64,000 nt of DNA from Persicaria tinctoria (taxonomy: Eukaryota; Streptophyta; Magnoliopsida; Caryophyllales; Polygonaceae). Location: contig JBANSL010000004.1 in assembly GCA_037127255.1 (NCBI GenBank), positions 71,384,627 through 71,448,626 on the forward strand, written 5' to 3'. Positions 1-13,340 of the stretch are shown here, piece by piece (the first letter of the stretch is position 1; each line of letters starts with the position of its first letter). The notes beneath the pieces are model-generated. The model ran no database searches. It saw only the letters and a list, made by a program, of their open reading frames with translations, and was not told the DNA's origin. Both the position numbers and the translations under genes were made by a program.

Positions 1-1372
1 TTCTCTGAAGTGTCTCTGAATTCGAACATGTCTCTGAATCCTTCTCGACAAGCTTTTTGTTTCTGATTTCTTGTGCTTTTGTATTTGCTGATGGCTTTTG
101 CTTATGTCCTCTAAAAGAATTCAGCCTTATTCCTTTTGGCTTTTACAAATCAGCTGCAGCTGGCTTCTTTGAATTGGTCCGATTCTTGTGTTTTCTTGTA
201 AAATTCACTACAATTCCTTATCAATTACTACATTTGCTTCTTCTGAAAGGGGGAGTGAAATTTTAGTATAAATGGCTCTATACAGCTAACTCAAGATCAC
301 CTCTCTGGTGCGTTCTTTGATAGCAACGAACCGTTATAGAATGCCAAACCAGATTGAAGACGTGCAAATTAGTCTCTTAAGCCAGATTGAAGAGGTGCAA
401 ATTAGTCTCTTGTTTGTAAAATTAGTCTCTTTGTTGTGCCAGATCGAAGGCAAGATCACTACACATGCATTATAATCACCACTCTTGATCTTCATTATTG
501 TGCGCTTATGTGTACGTAATGTGCAAACAACACACCGAGGAGAAGAAAGAATTGATCTAATCGATTCTCAGAGATTGACAACTTTCAACTCCTTCCGAAA
601 ATCACACAGGTAGACTTGTAAAATGAATTCGAAATTAAAAATTGCTTTTTATGTAAAAGTAAAACTAGCTAAATTGATCTTGATCGATCTTTTGTTGAAA
701 CATCCGTGCTTAATTATATGGGGAGACCAAGATCAAATATTTCCCTTGGAGTTGGGTCATCAAGACAAAATCAGCTTTCTTTACTTAGATTATTATAGCA
801 ATTTTATTTTGTAAGGTCGGTCTGTACTCAATGAGTTTGGTTTGTTTCCCCTTCCTATTAACATTTTATTGACCTACTTAAGTTATAATGTATAAAATTT
901 ATCTATGTATTTATATATATATTTTCAATATCATATGTGTGTATATATATATAATGTTTTCAAAATACGAGGATACGAAATTTGCTACAAAATCACGAAA
1001 CAAATGAAAATCGGCACCAGCCACGATCATAGCAACGGATCAGCAACGGACTCGACTAGGCTAATGACCCGTTTGCAGACACGAACTTAGCCACGACTTT
1101 AGCCACGACTTCAATTTTGAGGCTGTAATCAAACCGGGTTAGTAGCCACAGCCACGGCATATGTCATCTACTATTAGCCACGGATGTAGCAACGACCATA
1201 AAATTTTCGTTGCTAAAATCCGTGGCTGACGGTCCGTCGCTATTAGTTGCGAGACATATAGCAAGGGATGGCCCGCCCGTGGCTGATTCCGTGGCTAAAC
1301 CGGTTAGCAACAGACATTCGTGGCTAAATCCATTGCTATTTTTTGTAGCTATTTCCTGGGTTTTTAGTAGTG
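1..1372 (-). mobile_element. CACTA element terminus, continues left of window
   Basis: The minus strand starts at 1,372 with CACTACTAAAAACCCAGGAA. Behind it lies a run of subterminal motifs of the type TAGCCACG, TAGCAACG and GTGGCTA in both orientations (about 970-1,370). This is the usual CACTA (En/Spm) end. The terminus closely matches the left end of the element at 35,589, and 40-270 here also resembles the reverse complement of about 36,600-36,760, so the two are copies of one family in opposite orientation. The adjacent ACA at 1,373-1,375 would be one half of a 3-bp target duplication; the other half is outside the window. I see no transposase in this part. Confidence 0.75.
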
Positions 1373-1833
1373 ACAATGATGGGCAATAAATGTCCCTGTT
1401 ACTTTTTTTCTCTCCTCCGGTTGCAGTATGTGAGGTAACGGAAAATTTTGAGAGGGGAGGCTTAGGTTTAGCAAAATCTTTGGAAAAGGGGTCGGGTATT
1501 ATGGTTAGTTTGGGAAAAAAAAAAACCCTTTTTTTCTACGTGGGATTTTTTTTACAGGAAAAGTGAAAATGGGAAAGAGGGTTAATATGGGTCTCAAATT
1601 AATATTTGATGTTTTTTTTTATAGTTCAACCTATTGATTTTTTTATATATATTTTTTGCAGTTTTCCCAATTTTTATCTACAAACAATTATATATTCAAT
1701 TCCGTGCATGGTGCAGATACTATACTAGTATATTTATTATAAACTAAACAAAGGAATAAATGTTAGGATGGGATAGCTAATCATAATTCATTTTCATTCA
1801 CCATCATATATTATGTAAAACTTGAATTAAATA
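1373..1833. other. AT-rich spacer, nothing recognised
   Basis: Poly-A and poly-T rich sequence between the CACTA end and the next inverted-repeat element. No coding frame, hairpin or repeat worth naming was seen. Confidence 0.6.
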
Positions 1834-3342
1834 GGTATATATATATAGAGAGAGAGGATAGATCATATGTACTCACTTCTTATTGTGTATCATGTGAACA
1901 CATCCTATCCATTGATTTAGAGGAATTGGATGGCTTAGATTATTTCATAATATTGATTGATTAAAAATTAAAATAGAAAAAAAATTGTAATCATGCTCAG
2001 CGCCTCTACACACTCCAACCCTAATTAATCAACAATTGTGTCATTATGCTATAAAGGAAAGAGAAAGAGGAGCGACGATCGGGAGAAGGCGCATCCATGG
2101 TCGATTGTGAAGGAGCGGGGCACGTCCATAGTCGACTGCAAAGGAGCGGCGCCTGGGCACATCCATGAACGACGCGACCGATGCTTCCGTCCGATTGCGA
2201 AGGCGACTGGGCACATCCATGGTCGATTCCTCTGTCCTCGGCAACCGATGTTGAACGGCGCGACCGATTCCTCTACTGCGCAGGCGAAGGAGCTTATCCA
2301 TGGCAGGAATTCAGAAACCGGTGAAGCCTGTCCACGAGGCGAAAGTCGAAGGAGGCGGAATTCAACAACCGTCGCCGCCTGTTTCGCTTTTGGATTTGGC
2401 CTGCTTTGCCGCAATAGAAGTCGAAGGAGGCAGAAGTCGAAGGCGAAAGTTGAAGGAGATGGCTATGGTGGCTGGCAAAGGCGGAGGAGGATGCGACGAA
2501 GGTGGATCCGGTAGGCGCGGCTCAGCGGCGATCACTAAATCAAATACCTACTGATTGTTCATCCGAGTCTCTCTCCCAAAAACGTAACGCCTATTTTCAA
2601 TTCATTGTTCTTAAATTGATTTTGGATTATTCAAATGGAGTTTTTCTTGGCCTGATTTGATCGAATTTGTGTCCTTTATGCATCGATTATTTTGATTGTG
2701 GTGGTGGTGAATATAAAGATTTCAATGATACTGTAATTTAGGTTTATTCGTTTGCATGTATAACTTTATTCTTACGTATATAGGATAATTTGGAAGGTTT
2801 TGTTTATGGGTGAATTTAAAGATGTCAATGATCAAGGGATACTATCGAATAATAAAGCGATATCATCGAATAATCCATCGATACCATCAAATGACCGACC
2901 GATACCATCGAATAATCAATCGATATCATCGAATAATCAAGCGATAATCACTTATATACGAGTGAATAACCATCTATATATCACCGAATAATCATTCATA
3001 GACGACCGAATAATCAACCATTTATAAAGATAAAAAAAAAAAAAACCATATACCATCGCATAATCTGTGGATACCATTGCATAATCAGACGATGTGATCG
3101 AATAATCCAGATATACTGTCGAATAATTTGAAGAGAGTGCACCACACACGCCGCCATTCAGCAAGTGGGAAAAAAAAGACGTGGGTCCCACTGTTTTTTA
3201 ATTTAAAAAAAGCCAAAATTGTCTATTAATCTCAGCCTTCCATTTCATTCAATTAACGGCCCAGATGTGTTTACATGATACACGATAAGACATGAGTACC
3301 CCGGAACCAATCCCCCTCTCTCTCTCTATGTATATATATATA
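1834..3342. mobile_element. TIR-bounded nonautonomous element A
   Basis: The left end (1,836-1,925) reads TATATAGAGAGAGAGG followed by TACTCACTTCTTATTGTGTA and ATCATGTGAACACATC. The right end (3,255-3,342) is its inverse: GATGTGTTTACATGATACAC, then GAGTACCCCGGAACC and CTCTCTCTCTATG. The interior has a GC-rich block at 2,040-2,530 with degenerate roughly 50-bp repeats around CATCCATGGTCGATT, then short-period repeats at 2,820-3,130. The same right terminus recurs at 4,815-4,900 and 6,050-6,121, so this is a family. The superfamily is uncertain: it could be a Mutator-like or other MITE-type element. Reading frames in the GC-rich part occur on both strands and look like by-products of composition. 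Confidence 0.6.
2820..3135. repeat. Degenerate ATCGAATAATC short-period repeat
   Basis: Roughly 12-25 bp units built on ATACCATCGAATAATC repeat irregularly inside element A. A related tract recurs at 4,585-4,800 in element B, suggesting shared ancestry of the two elements' interiors. Confidence 0.65.
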
Positions 3343-3776
3343 GGGTGTGGTTCGGGTGTGCACACCCCTTAGGTGTGCATTGTGCACAAATATTATTCGG
3401 TGAAATGTGAAACATTATTCGGTGAAATTTTAAGCATTATTCGGTGAAATGTGAAACATTCTACCGAATACTGTTATGTTTTTTTTCCATTCAGTTCAGA
3501 TGAAAACGTCCCAATTCCACTGAATAATTTATAACATTCTACCGAATAATGTTTAGTTTTTTTATTTATCCATTTCAAATAAAAGAAACCTCAATTCCCT
3601 AAACAATAGTTACAATTTATATGAAATGCCTCAAATTTCACCAAATAATGTTTCACATTTCCCTAAACAATACTCACATTTCACCGAATAATGCTTCAAA
3701 TTTCACTGAATAATGTTTCACATTTCACCGAATAATATTTTGTGCACAATGCACCTCCTAAGCCTTGTGCACAAGT
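3338..3776. mobile_element. MITE with ATTATTCGGTGAAATG-rich inverted ends
   Basis: The left arm reads AGGTGTGCATTGTGCACAAA then repeated ATTATTCGGTGAAATGTG. The right arm is its inverse: CACATTTCACCGAATAAT repeated, then TTTGTGCACAATGCACC. The arms are roughly 100 bp each. There is no coding capacity. It lies directly between elements A and B. Confidence 0.6.
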
Positions 3777-3780
3777 TACC

Positions 3781-4900
<1,120 letters not shown>

Positions 4901-6123
4901 ATCAAAGTATTGAACTATAACCTACTTTAAAACTTCCCTATGGGTTATAGCTTCAAGACTTGGAAACTCAAGCAAGGTTATGGGAAACTCAAGCAAGGTT
5001 TGACTCGGATTTTAAGTCAGCAGAGTAGCTACAAGCTGATGTATAACTTGCAGCACTGAATATGCCAACCTAAATTAAGGGGACATTGCACAAATAGCAC
5101 CTAGTATAGAGGTTACATTGCACAAAACCACTCATCATGCCAACGTTTGTTTATACCCGAATAAAGCTTAAAATCCCATCAAACTTCTCAAATCCCATCA
5201 AACTTATCAAAGTAAACATACTTATGCATAAACAACCATCTACAACTATATAATGTGGGTTTACACCAGAAAAAAGCTTCAAATCCAATCAAAACCCTCC
5301 CAAGTAAACATACTTACGCATTACCAACGAGACATAAACATCCACATACTATTGAATAGACAACAACATACATCTGCATAAAGTTGATTTACACCCGAAT
5401 AAAGCTTAACATCCCACTAAACTCCACGTTATGCACCTATTTCACCCCTAAAGACAATAGTCAATCAGAAACATTTTAAGCCACTTTCAATCAGAGTGGT
5501 GCATTGGACGAACATGAGCAAGACAATAGTCAATCAGAAACAAAAGGAATAATCAAAACCCTAAAAATCGACAACAACGTTTGGCCCCTAAAACTGAAAA
5601 ATTGACAACAACGTTTTGCCCCTAAAAATCAAATAGGAATAATCAAAGCCCCAAAATCGGTCAACCAGGAACAAGAACTAGAAAATCGACAACAAAAACA
5701 CACTTACCCATTTCAGAAATTGCGGGATGTGGTTGAATATGAAGGAGTGCTCGAAATCGCCCCTCAACCAACTTCAAATCGTCGGCGGTAGCAACTCCTC
5801 CACCAGGGTCGTGCTCGGAATCCGACTTCGGCTCCCTGAGATTTCAGGTGCGGGATCAGCCTCAAAGGATTTGGGTGTTGGGTTTGGGTTCGAGTTCGCC
5901 GATCGTCGACCGCTCTTCGCTCTGTCTCTCTCTTTCTTCTGGATCGAAAAGTCGCGATACTGGGTAGGGTTTGGGTGACTTGCTTTCACGCGCGGGGGTT
6001 AAGACTGGTTAGGTGTTTTGGGGCTTTTTCCTTTTTAATCTCAACCATCCGATTCTATAGAATCAACGGCCTAGATTTGTGTACTTGATACACAATAAGG
6101 GGTGAGTACACCGGAACCATCCC
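4901..6123. other. Noncoding region ending in a third copy of the A/B terminus
   Basis: Low-information sequence with phrases that repeat loosely (ACACCCGAATAAAGCTT and AAATCCCATCAAACTT at 5,150-5,420; CAATAGTCAATCAGAAAC twice at 5,450-5,545). The right edge (6,050-6,121) is GATTTGTGTACTTGATACAC then GAGTACACCGGAACCATCC, the same terminus as elements A and B. This is therefore probably a third family member (C) whose left end I could not place. A GC-richer stretch at 5,720-5,990 has frames on both strands but no recognisable protein. Confidence 0.45.
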
Positions 6124-6167
6124 CTATATATATATATAACTATTCGGAAGTGATGGACGGTGAGTAT

Positions 6168-6621
6168 CTAATTCCATTTGTAGACAAGATCAGGAGATCC
6201 ATCGTCGTTCTTGCTACTGACGCTCTCCTTGGTGACCTTCCATGAACACACCTTGCCGCACCTTGGGATATCCCTCCGGGCTTTATAAACCACCCCATCG
6301 ATCCACCCACCGAACCACGACCACGAGCAGTATTACAACGTCGTCTCAGAGAAGTTTGGGTGAAACACGATCTCGAACTGTTGGCCGTCGTCAAGGAATT
6401 GGGCCCCCAGGTCGTCGTCCCGGGACTTGCAGTGGACGGTCACCTTCAACCCCTCCCCCAATTTGTTAGTTATGATGACGTGTGTTTTTAGGGGTTAGAT
6501 GTATGAAGTTCGCGTTCGCGCCCTCCTCCGAGAGAGTTGTCGGTGGCTGCCGTGCTGCACAGAGGGGTACTGCGCAGATCAGGATGAAGGCGACAGCGAC
6601 GACTCTCGCTACCGATTCCAT
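6168..6621 (-). pseudogene. S-protein homologue (plant self-incompatibility S1 family), broken
   Basis: The minus strand encodes a small secreted protein of the SPH/S1 family, whose members are cysteine-rich ligands with a signal peptide. The ATG at 6,621 starts a typical signal peptide (MESVARVVAVAFILICAVPL). After a 1-nt frame change near 6,477 the mature domain follows: VIITNKLGEGLKVTVHCKS, then DDDLGAQFLDDGQQF, FHPNFSETTL, YCSWSWFGGW, RRDIPRCGKVCSW, and a natural stop at 6,168. The four family cysteines are present (HCKS, YCSW, PRCG, VCSW). Length, about 150 codons, is normal. Two lesions are visible: the frameshift at the start of the mature domain and an in-frame TAA between ETTL and YCSW. 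The gene is intronless, as is common for SPH genes. It is the one host-like gene here without obvious transposon borders. Confidence 0.85.
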
Positions 6622-7540
6622 GGATATGTGTATTTGTTTTAATTTAAATTTCGTGTGTTCAACGGCTACTAAGCACTAACTGGTGGGAGTTTTTATACAG
6701 TGAAGGGGAGAAAATTAGTCTCGAGCTTATTTGGAAATTTATGGATATTGAATTATGAAATGAATCAAACAGCTATGATCTAAAATTGGAATGAAATCAT
6801 CTATCAATTAATCGATCATATCCAAAATAAAAATTCGAATGGATATGAGTATTTGTTTTAATTTAAATTTCATGAATGCATTTTTTTAAAATTTTATATA
6901 TAGTCCACTTTCAGTGCACTTGATCTAATTACCAAGTAATTTTTTTTGTTATGTTTTATAAAGGTTATTGAGAAGAGTGAAAAAAGTGAAATTAATTAAA
7001 ATTATCCAATTTTTAGAGGGATTTTAAAAAAATATCTCCACTTTTCAAGTATAAGAAAAGCGAGCCAAAAAAATGAATTCATTTTTTTTAATTTTATATA
7101 TAGTCCACTTTCAGTGCAATTGATCTAATTGAATTAGCAAGTAATTTTTTTGTTATGTTTTATAAAGATTATTGAGTTAAGAGTGAAAAAAGGTGAAATT
7201 AATTAAAATAATCCAATTTTTAGAGGGATTTTGAAAAAATATGTCCACCTTTAATTTGCTGTGTCTGTTAGTTTATGAGTTGTTGTGAATACATTTTATG
7301 AAAATATTTAGTTTGCTGGATTTGATAATGGTTCATGAGTTTGGTAGTTTAACCATTCCAATTTGTTGTTAAAGTTGCTAAATTAATTTGTTGTGAATTT
7401 TACGAGTTTGCTGCATTTGGTACTTTTATGAAGCTGAATTTGTCGTGAATACATTTTATGAGTTTGTTGTGAATATATTTTATGAGTTTGCTGAATTTGT
7501 TGTGAATACATTTTATGAGTTTTGTACTTAGATTAATGAA
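6622..7540. other. AT-rich sequence with a tandem duplication
   Basis: A segment of about 190 bp is present twice. The copies start near 6,880 and 7,080 and share TATATAGTCCACTTTCAGTG and ATCCAATTTTTAGAGGGATT. After it (7,250-7,540) come loose repeats of TTGTTGTGAATACATTTTAT. This could lie upstream of the SPH pseudogene, but I cannot identify a promoter. Confidence 0.6.
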
Positions 7541-8740
7541 AAAATTTGTAAAATAGACACTTTATTTGGACGAATTTGCAAAATGGTCACGTTTTTGGAC
7601 AATTTAGCAAAAAATTCCGCTATATATACTTATTTTCGCTTGTACAAACATTATTTTCTGTTTGCCCGAACTCTCTCTTCTTCCGAAATCTCTCTTTGCG
7701 CTCTTCATCATTCGTCGGCGCCTTCGCCGCCTTGGTCTCACCGCCTTTGCCGCTATCCATCGTCTCACAGCGTCCCCCCTGTCTATCCGCCTTCGCACAC
7801 CTTCTTCCTCTGGTAAGTGGTTCTCGATCTCAAGCTCTAATCTCACTGACTCTCTCCTCCGGCCACCGCTCTAATCTCTCATCTCTCAATTACATATGCT
7901 GAAGTAACTGTCGATAGATCTGGAATAGACCTATCTCGTTAAGTCGCAGCTCTCGCCGAGTCTCTCATCCTTCGCTCTGTCTCGCTGCTCGTCTTGCCTA
8001 GGTATACACTGAACCTCACCTTCTTCGATCCCTTCCAGTACTTGTTTCTTCGATCTGTTTCCTTCCAGATTTTCTTGTTGATGCGTGGAGTTCTTGTTCC
8101 CTTCCAGATTTATACTCTTTACGTGTTGATGGTAATTGCCCTCTCTTTAGTTATTTGTACTCTTTAGGTGTTGATCTTTTGTTCCTACCACTAATTAGAT
8201 TCTGAAAATTGTCATTACTAGTTAAATCAGCAAGGGATACATTAAGACTTATAGCAAAATGACAAAACTGTATGAAGTATTTTGTATATTTATCCTGCAA
8301 AGATGTATCTGCCACCTGAGGATTTATAAGCATTTTAAACTTGTTATTTGCAATAACTTGTTCATATGTTTTTGTGTTTTTCTTGTTTGTCTTTGTCTCG
8401 AACTCTGTTCTTGTTATTGTGCTTTGTTTTTTGCCTTGTGTTCTCTTTTTTATTTGTATGAATGTTAAAGCTCATTTCCAAGCATACCGGCCTAGAATGT
8501 CTAGGCATAAATATGTGTGAACCGCTGGCTGTTTGTAGCTTATTTTGATATGAATTTGAAGTGATCAAGTCTTCTTAAAACATTAAATGAATTCATGCCT
8601 ATTTTGCATATTCATGTCTAATTTTAAATATGATTTTAGCTCATTGTTTTGGTCTTTTTTTATCATCTGTTATATCTCTCTTGTTCGTAAATGAATTCAT
8701 GTCTATTTTGCCTAACTCCTTCCCGCCCCTAGAAACTCTT
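7540..8740. other. Mutator-like terminus followed by UTR-like GC/CT-rich leader
   Basis: Positions 7,545-7,615 read as alternating phrases AATTTGCAAAATGGTCACG and GACAATTTAGCAAAAAATTC. This style resembles Mutator-like TIRs and, in inverse orientation, the end at 62,745-62,830. It is followed by a CT-rich, GC-richer stretch (7,640-8,000) that looks like a captured 5' untranslated leader. 8,000-8,740 holds nothing I can name. Confidence 0.4.
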
Positions 8741-8857
8741 TCAATTAAGTACATGCTGAATTTGATAAGCTGATGGTCCGGCTGCAAGCACCAGGTGCTA
8801 CCTGTTTGAATTGCAATTTCAAGCTTATCATCTGAAATCTAGGCATATTTTTATTGG

Positions 8858-9303
8858 AATAGGTACTATTACAGCAGCAGTTTGGGCTACTGCTATGACC
8901 CTTCTTCAGGATTGTATTGCTCCGCATCAACGGGAATATGGTTTGTTTCTCTCGTCTTGCTCGATATTTCATGTTTTTTCTCTGAATTCGAGCTTTCACA
9001 GCAATGACAGCATACTTGCATGGTTATCTAAATTCTATCAAAAAGGGGACATGGTTATCAATTAAGAATAAATTTGTCGTTATATTTGCTTGTTTTTAAG
9101 ACCCTAAGCATGTAGCAGTAGCACATTCATCTCTCTTATTTATATTTTCTGTCGTCTCTTTAGGATGTTGTAATTATGTAATGTAAACTTCAAGCAAATG
9201 TTGCTTGCATACTCTGTGATTTATTTTGAATATCTGTCATTCTTAAAGGGCATTCCACTATCAACTAATCAGGTGATGAGAGATGGACATGTTGTGCAGT
9301 CAG
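8858..9303 (+). pseudogene. Exon-like fragments of uncertain identity
   Basis: Two short open blocks end at good GT donor sites: one at about 8,858-8,939 (reading TITAAVWATAMTLLQDCIAP) and one at about 9,248-9,303 (reading VMRDGHVVQSG before GTAAGT). The second resembles the end of an ABC-transporter nucleotide-binding domain exon (pattern VMKDGxIxQxGKY), but it is too short to be sure. Both lie upstream of the SERINC exons on the same strand and may be parts of one captured or degenerate gene set. At 9,470-9,580 the phrase AGATTAGATGTAGATGCAAC occurs twice. Confidence 0.3.
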
Positions 9304-10085
9304 GTAAGTACTGCCATCTTTTTGTTACTGCATTAAGGGTTGTGTATGTGGAATTGAATGATGATGATAATGTAGGCAATTGTGAAATTGCTGACACACA
9401 TTGCAAATTGCTGACACCCATTGCAAAATGTTGCCTTCATTTTAATTGAATGAGGATGTGGGTACTATTAGAAGATTAGATGTAGATGCAACTATTAGAG
9501 CAGCCGCTCCATCCAAAAGATTAGATGTAGATGCAACTTTTAAGAGATATGGTAGACCTACAAGGAGGACATATAATTAGATACTTTTCTCAGAATCTAT
9601 GATTAAACCAATCATGGGTTTATGGTCATTTATACTTTTGGCTATCTTGAGAAGCTGCTATGTTCTACAGAAACCAATAGAAGTTACACCTAAAAAAACT
9701 CTCTACTTTTCATAGCTGAACTAGACAAAGTAGGCTCCTGTGAATGTCAAGGAATCAATCATCAGCCTATTTAAATTATTCTAATAGAATATAGTAGCAT
9801 AAAATGATAGGAATCTTCATTAATAAAGAAAAAAGAACCATTGAAGAGTAAGACTAGTGTTTAATTTTCTCTATATTACCGAGTCTTCCTCCTGACTTGT
9901 GAGGTTACACTTACAGGGATCAGAAATACCGACTGTGTGAAAGAACTTGTATGACTTCTATAAAGCTTTGGTTGAAGTGACCCTTAGAGCTAAAGATTCA
10001 AAAAGGATATCCTCCTTTGTTGCAATAAACAGACTATTTCTCTAAGATGACAATGATACTAAACGATTTTGTGTGTTCAATGCAG

Positions 10086-10837
10086 AGTTTTGCAGTTGCA
10101 ATGCTGGCAATGGTGATTGCGACTTTCTCGACAGGCATTGATTCTCAGTGTTTTCAGGTACATTCCAATACTAAAGCATGATTAGCACTCTAAAGTGCTC
10201 AAGCCAACTGTAACTGACCGTCACAGTGTTACTAACATCTTCTTGTTCAGTTCAAAAAAGCTGAGAAGAAGGACGAAGATGATGTTCTATATGGTTATGG
10301 CTTCTTCCATTTAGTCTTCTCTACCGGAGCAATGTACTTCGCTATGCTGCTCGTCAGTTGGAACTCTCACCATTCCATGAAGAAGTAAGTCTGTTGTGAC
10401 TCGGGATTTATTTATAATTTTATATGCAGCCTTCTTTCATGTCTCTCTCTCTTAGCTTTATCTTAGGAAAGGTAGCAAACTTTTTCCTGGTCTTTTGTGT
10501 TTTGTTGAGTATTCGGATCCACTTTGTGGGTCATGAGAGATTGCTTTCGTGAGTATTCTTTTGTGTTTTCATGAGTATTCAGGTTCACTTCTGTGTTTTT
10601 GTAGGTGGACTATTGATGTAGGATGGACAAGAACTTGGGTGAGGATAGTGAATGAATGGCCAGCAGCTTGTATTTACAGTAAGTATCTTTTAGAAGTTTT
10701 CGGTTTGTTATCCCTTGATGTATGCTTTTTAATTGTCTTCAAGCTACATAGCAGTAAATTTACATACTTCTGTTGCAATGTGGATGCTGGTGACTCCGGT
10801 TATACTGAAGAGTAGACAAGTGGGAGAATTCCCGTGA
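10086..10837 (+). pseudogene. SERINC (TMS1 family) 3' gene fragment
   Basis: Four consecutive C-terminal exons of a serine incorporator membrane protein are present. Exon 10,086-10,158 gives LAMVIATFSTGIDSQCFQ. Exon about 10,252-10,385 gives DDVLYGYGFFHLVFSTGAMY and MLLVSWNSHHSMKK. Exon about 10,604-10,679 gives WTIDVGWTRTWVRIVNEWP. The last exon (about 10,790-10,837) gives WMLVTPVILKSR and ends in TGA. The first three have GT donors. The last acceptor appears as AA rather than AG. SERINC proteins have about 10 membrane segments, and I do not find the N-terminal exons, so this is a 5'-truncated copy. It retains introns, so it arose by DNA-level duplication or capture, not retroposition. Confidence 0.75.
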
Positions 10838-11215
10838 CAAGAACACTAATAATCAGCCACCCTCGCCCATTGCGATTCCTGTTGCGCCATCTGTGATTAA
10901 GCTCATGAATCACAAGAAGTTGCAGTATGGACAAGATTCGTTTGGTGTGTTGTGTTGATTACTGATACCGTGATACGATACTTATCTGTGCAGACAGTGC
11001 ACAAGTATGATTCGGCTAATGAAGTCGTGATGCTGTTTTTGCCGCAATAGTTATGAAGTAGAATATATACGTATATCATAAGCTTCTACAGATCATACAA
11101 TAAATTCTGTGTTTTAACTATATACAGGCATCCATAGTAACACATTGATGTTAAACTCGATCCGTGGATGTATAGCAGTTAAGATCTAATTTACCACATT
11201 CAATGATTAAATTAA
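10838..11215. other. Noncoding, probable SERINC 3' flank
   Basis: About 380 bp follow the SERINC stop. A short open stretch at 10,855-10,955 (PSPIAIPVAPSVIKLMNHKK) is not recognised and may be chance or UTR. Nothing else was seen. Confidence 0.4.
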
Positions 11216-11479
11216 CTTGGATTGTTACTCAATCTACAACATCGGCATCCAAGATTGAGGGGATTGTGGAGATTATCATGAAATACAAATTGGATTGTAG
11301 GGGAGGCGACGGTGTTCGGCATGAAGATTGTCCAGAATCTCGGATGGGGATTGTGGATATTTTGAGAGATTATCTCACAATCTTCGCCCCCCAAGATTGT
11401 GAGGATTGTGGGTGGATTTCGATCTATGAGATCCAAAATTGCCCCTCATTCGTACACTTCACAACAATTCCAGATCTGG

Positions 11480-13340
11480 AGTGCTCAAGAAGAGAGAGAC
11501 GAGAGAAATCGCCGGAGCCCGTAAGTTCGCCACCACCGCCACCAACGACAGGTAAAATCCCTCCCTCTCCTCTCTTTCATTGCCAGTCGGAGTGGCCGGG
11601 GTGGCCTCTGGGGTCCGGCGGCGGAGATCTCCTCCAGGGCAGGGTGTTCGCCGCTGTCGAGGGGGGGTTTGGGGAAGGGAAACCGAGGGCCGCCCTCTTC
11701 TCCGGTCGGCGGCCTCGGTTGTGTCGTGTCCAAGGCGTAGAAGCTTTTGGCGGCCACTTCCCACCGGCGGCGGAGATCTCTCAACTGGAGGAGATTTTCG
11801 ACGGTCGGGAGGGTTTGGGTTTGGGTCGGACAAACGGGTCAAAACCCTAACCAACGTCTCCTGCTAAAAAATTTCACAATTGGGGAAGAAAAATTGAACA
11901 TTTAACAGGGATTTTGAATTGCTTGCATTTCGTCTGACTATTACGAGTTCTGATGATTTTTTGTTGCATTAACTGAATGATCTCTTGCTTCATGACCCTA
12001 TTGCCGATGGTTGTTGTGATGTTATTCCAAATTCTATGGTAATGACAGTTTGCTAAGCTGTCACTTCTTTTAGGAATTGCATTCCCCAAGCTTCAATTGA
12101 GATATGTGGAGTTAAAGTGAATCTTGTTTGCATCTGCACAAGTGTGATATCATTTATCTGTTTCAGGGTGTGTTACATTCAGGAACCTCATTTTTTTTAA
12201 TTGTCTGTTACATTTTATTAAATTTCAGCCCATGTGTTTGACATTTTGGAGAGGTGAGAAAGTTTTTGGAACCTCGTGTTATTTCTATTATGTTTAGCAA
12301 GTACATTTTGAAGAGGTTAGGTACTTGATAGAAAATCATGGTTTGTCAGTTTAGTTTCTTATATGAATTGTCTGTAATTCATTTCTGTTTTGCTTTATGT
12401 TGTTCATCTTTGACATTGTGAATCAGGAAGAACAATCTTCAGCAACATGAGCATGAAGCCATGAATAATCAGAAATTTTTGCACAATGAAGAAAAATACT
12501 TTATGTTAGGCAAAAAGTCTCACAAGTTTAAAGGGGTTTATTTTTATTTTTAAAAAATGAAAAATATAAATCATGCTACATACAAATAATGAATGCAATG
12601 AAAAGAATAATTTACAACTGACCAAAAGCATACTCATCCTTCAACTTCTGGATCTTTTCTGGATCCTTGTGATGCATGTTATTTTTGAACTGCTACCTCA
12701 CTATTTCGATCAGAAGTGGTGTATATTGTTGCTGCAAAATCACAACATACAAATTGAATTGGTTCATATCAGTTACAAACAATTCAGAGCTCCTTAGTGT
12801 AACAAAGAAGTCAGAGGTCCTCATCTTAGACAAAAAAGAAAAAAAATAAGAAGAGGCAGGTTTGCCCTCCCTTTTCTGATTTATATACCCTACATGCTAA
12901 ACAACATTGAGATGTCCTCACCTTCATGAAAGGTCCTCATTGTCATTGTGTAGTAGTTTATATACTCTACAATTGAGATATCATGAGTTACAAATGCTTG
13001 TTTGCATAATCACAATCTTTCTATATTATGTAAGTGTTGCAGGGTGTGTTTCATTCATTTTGAAAGGTTTAACAGTTTTCACACCATGTCCTTAGTTATA
13101 GTGCAGAGAGTCCTTTGTTTATGTTCCATTTTAGTAATTTTCATACCTTGTCTTTCACATTCTCGAGAGCTTAGAAATATGCAGGGACCTAATGCTGTGC
13201 TTGTAGTTTATCATTTACATTCGGAAGAGGTTAGGAACCTAATGCTGTGCTTGTTAGGTTCTTATATAAATTCTGTGTTAGGTGCTGTTATTTGTAGTAG
13301 TTTATCTGAAATCTCTGTTATATGAACTTGATAGGAAATC
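11480..13340. other. Left interior of the Harbinger element, mostly noncoding
   Basis: 11,480-11,860 is GC-rich with overlapping frames on both strands, in the style of a TE leader, and matches no protein I know. 11,870-13,340 is AT-rich with loosely repeated phrases (GGAACCTAATGCTGTGCTTG twice near 13,185-13,255; TTTGAGACATT/GAGAGGTT-like phrases). No exon can be supported before the gene at 13,341. Confidence 0.5.

Noticed and set aside
2038..2554. Overlapping frames up to 158 codons on both strands
   Set aside because: GC-rich degenerate repeats inside a TIR element keep several frames open; there is no recognisable domain.
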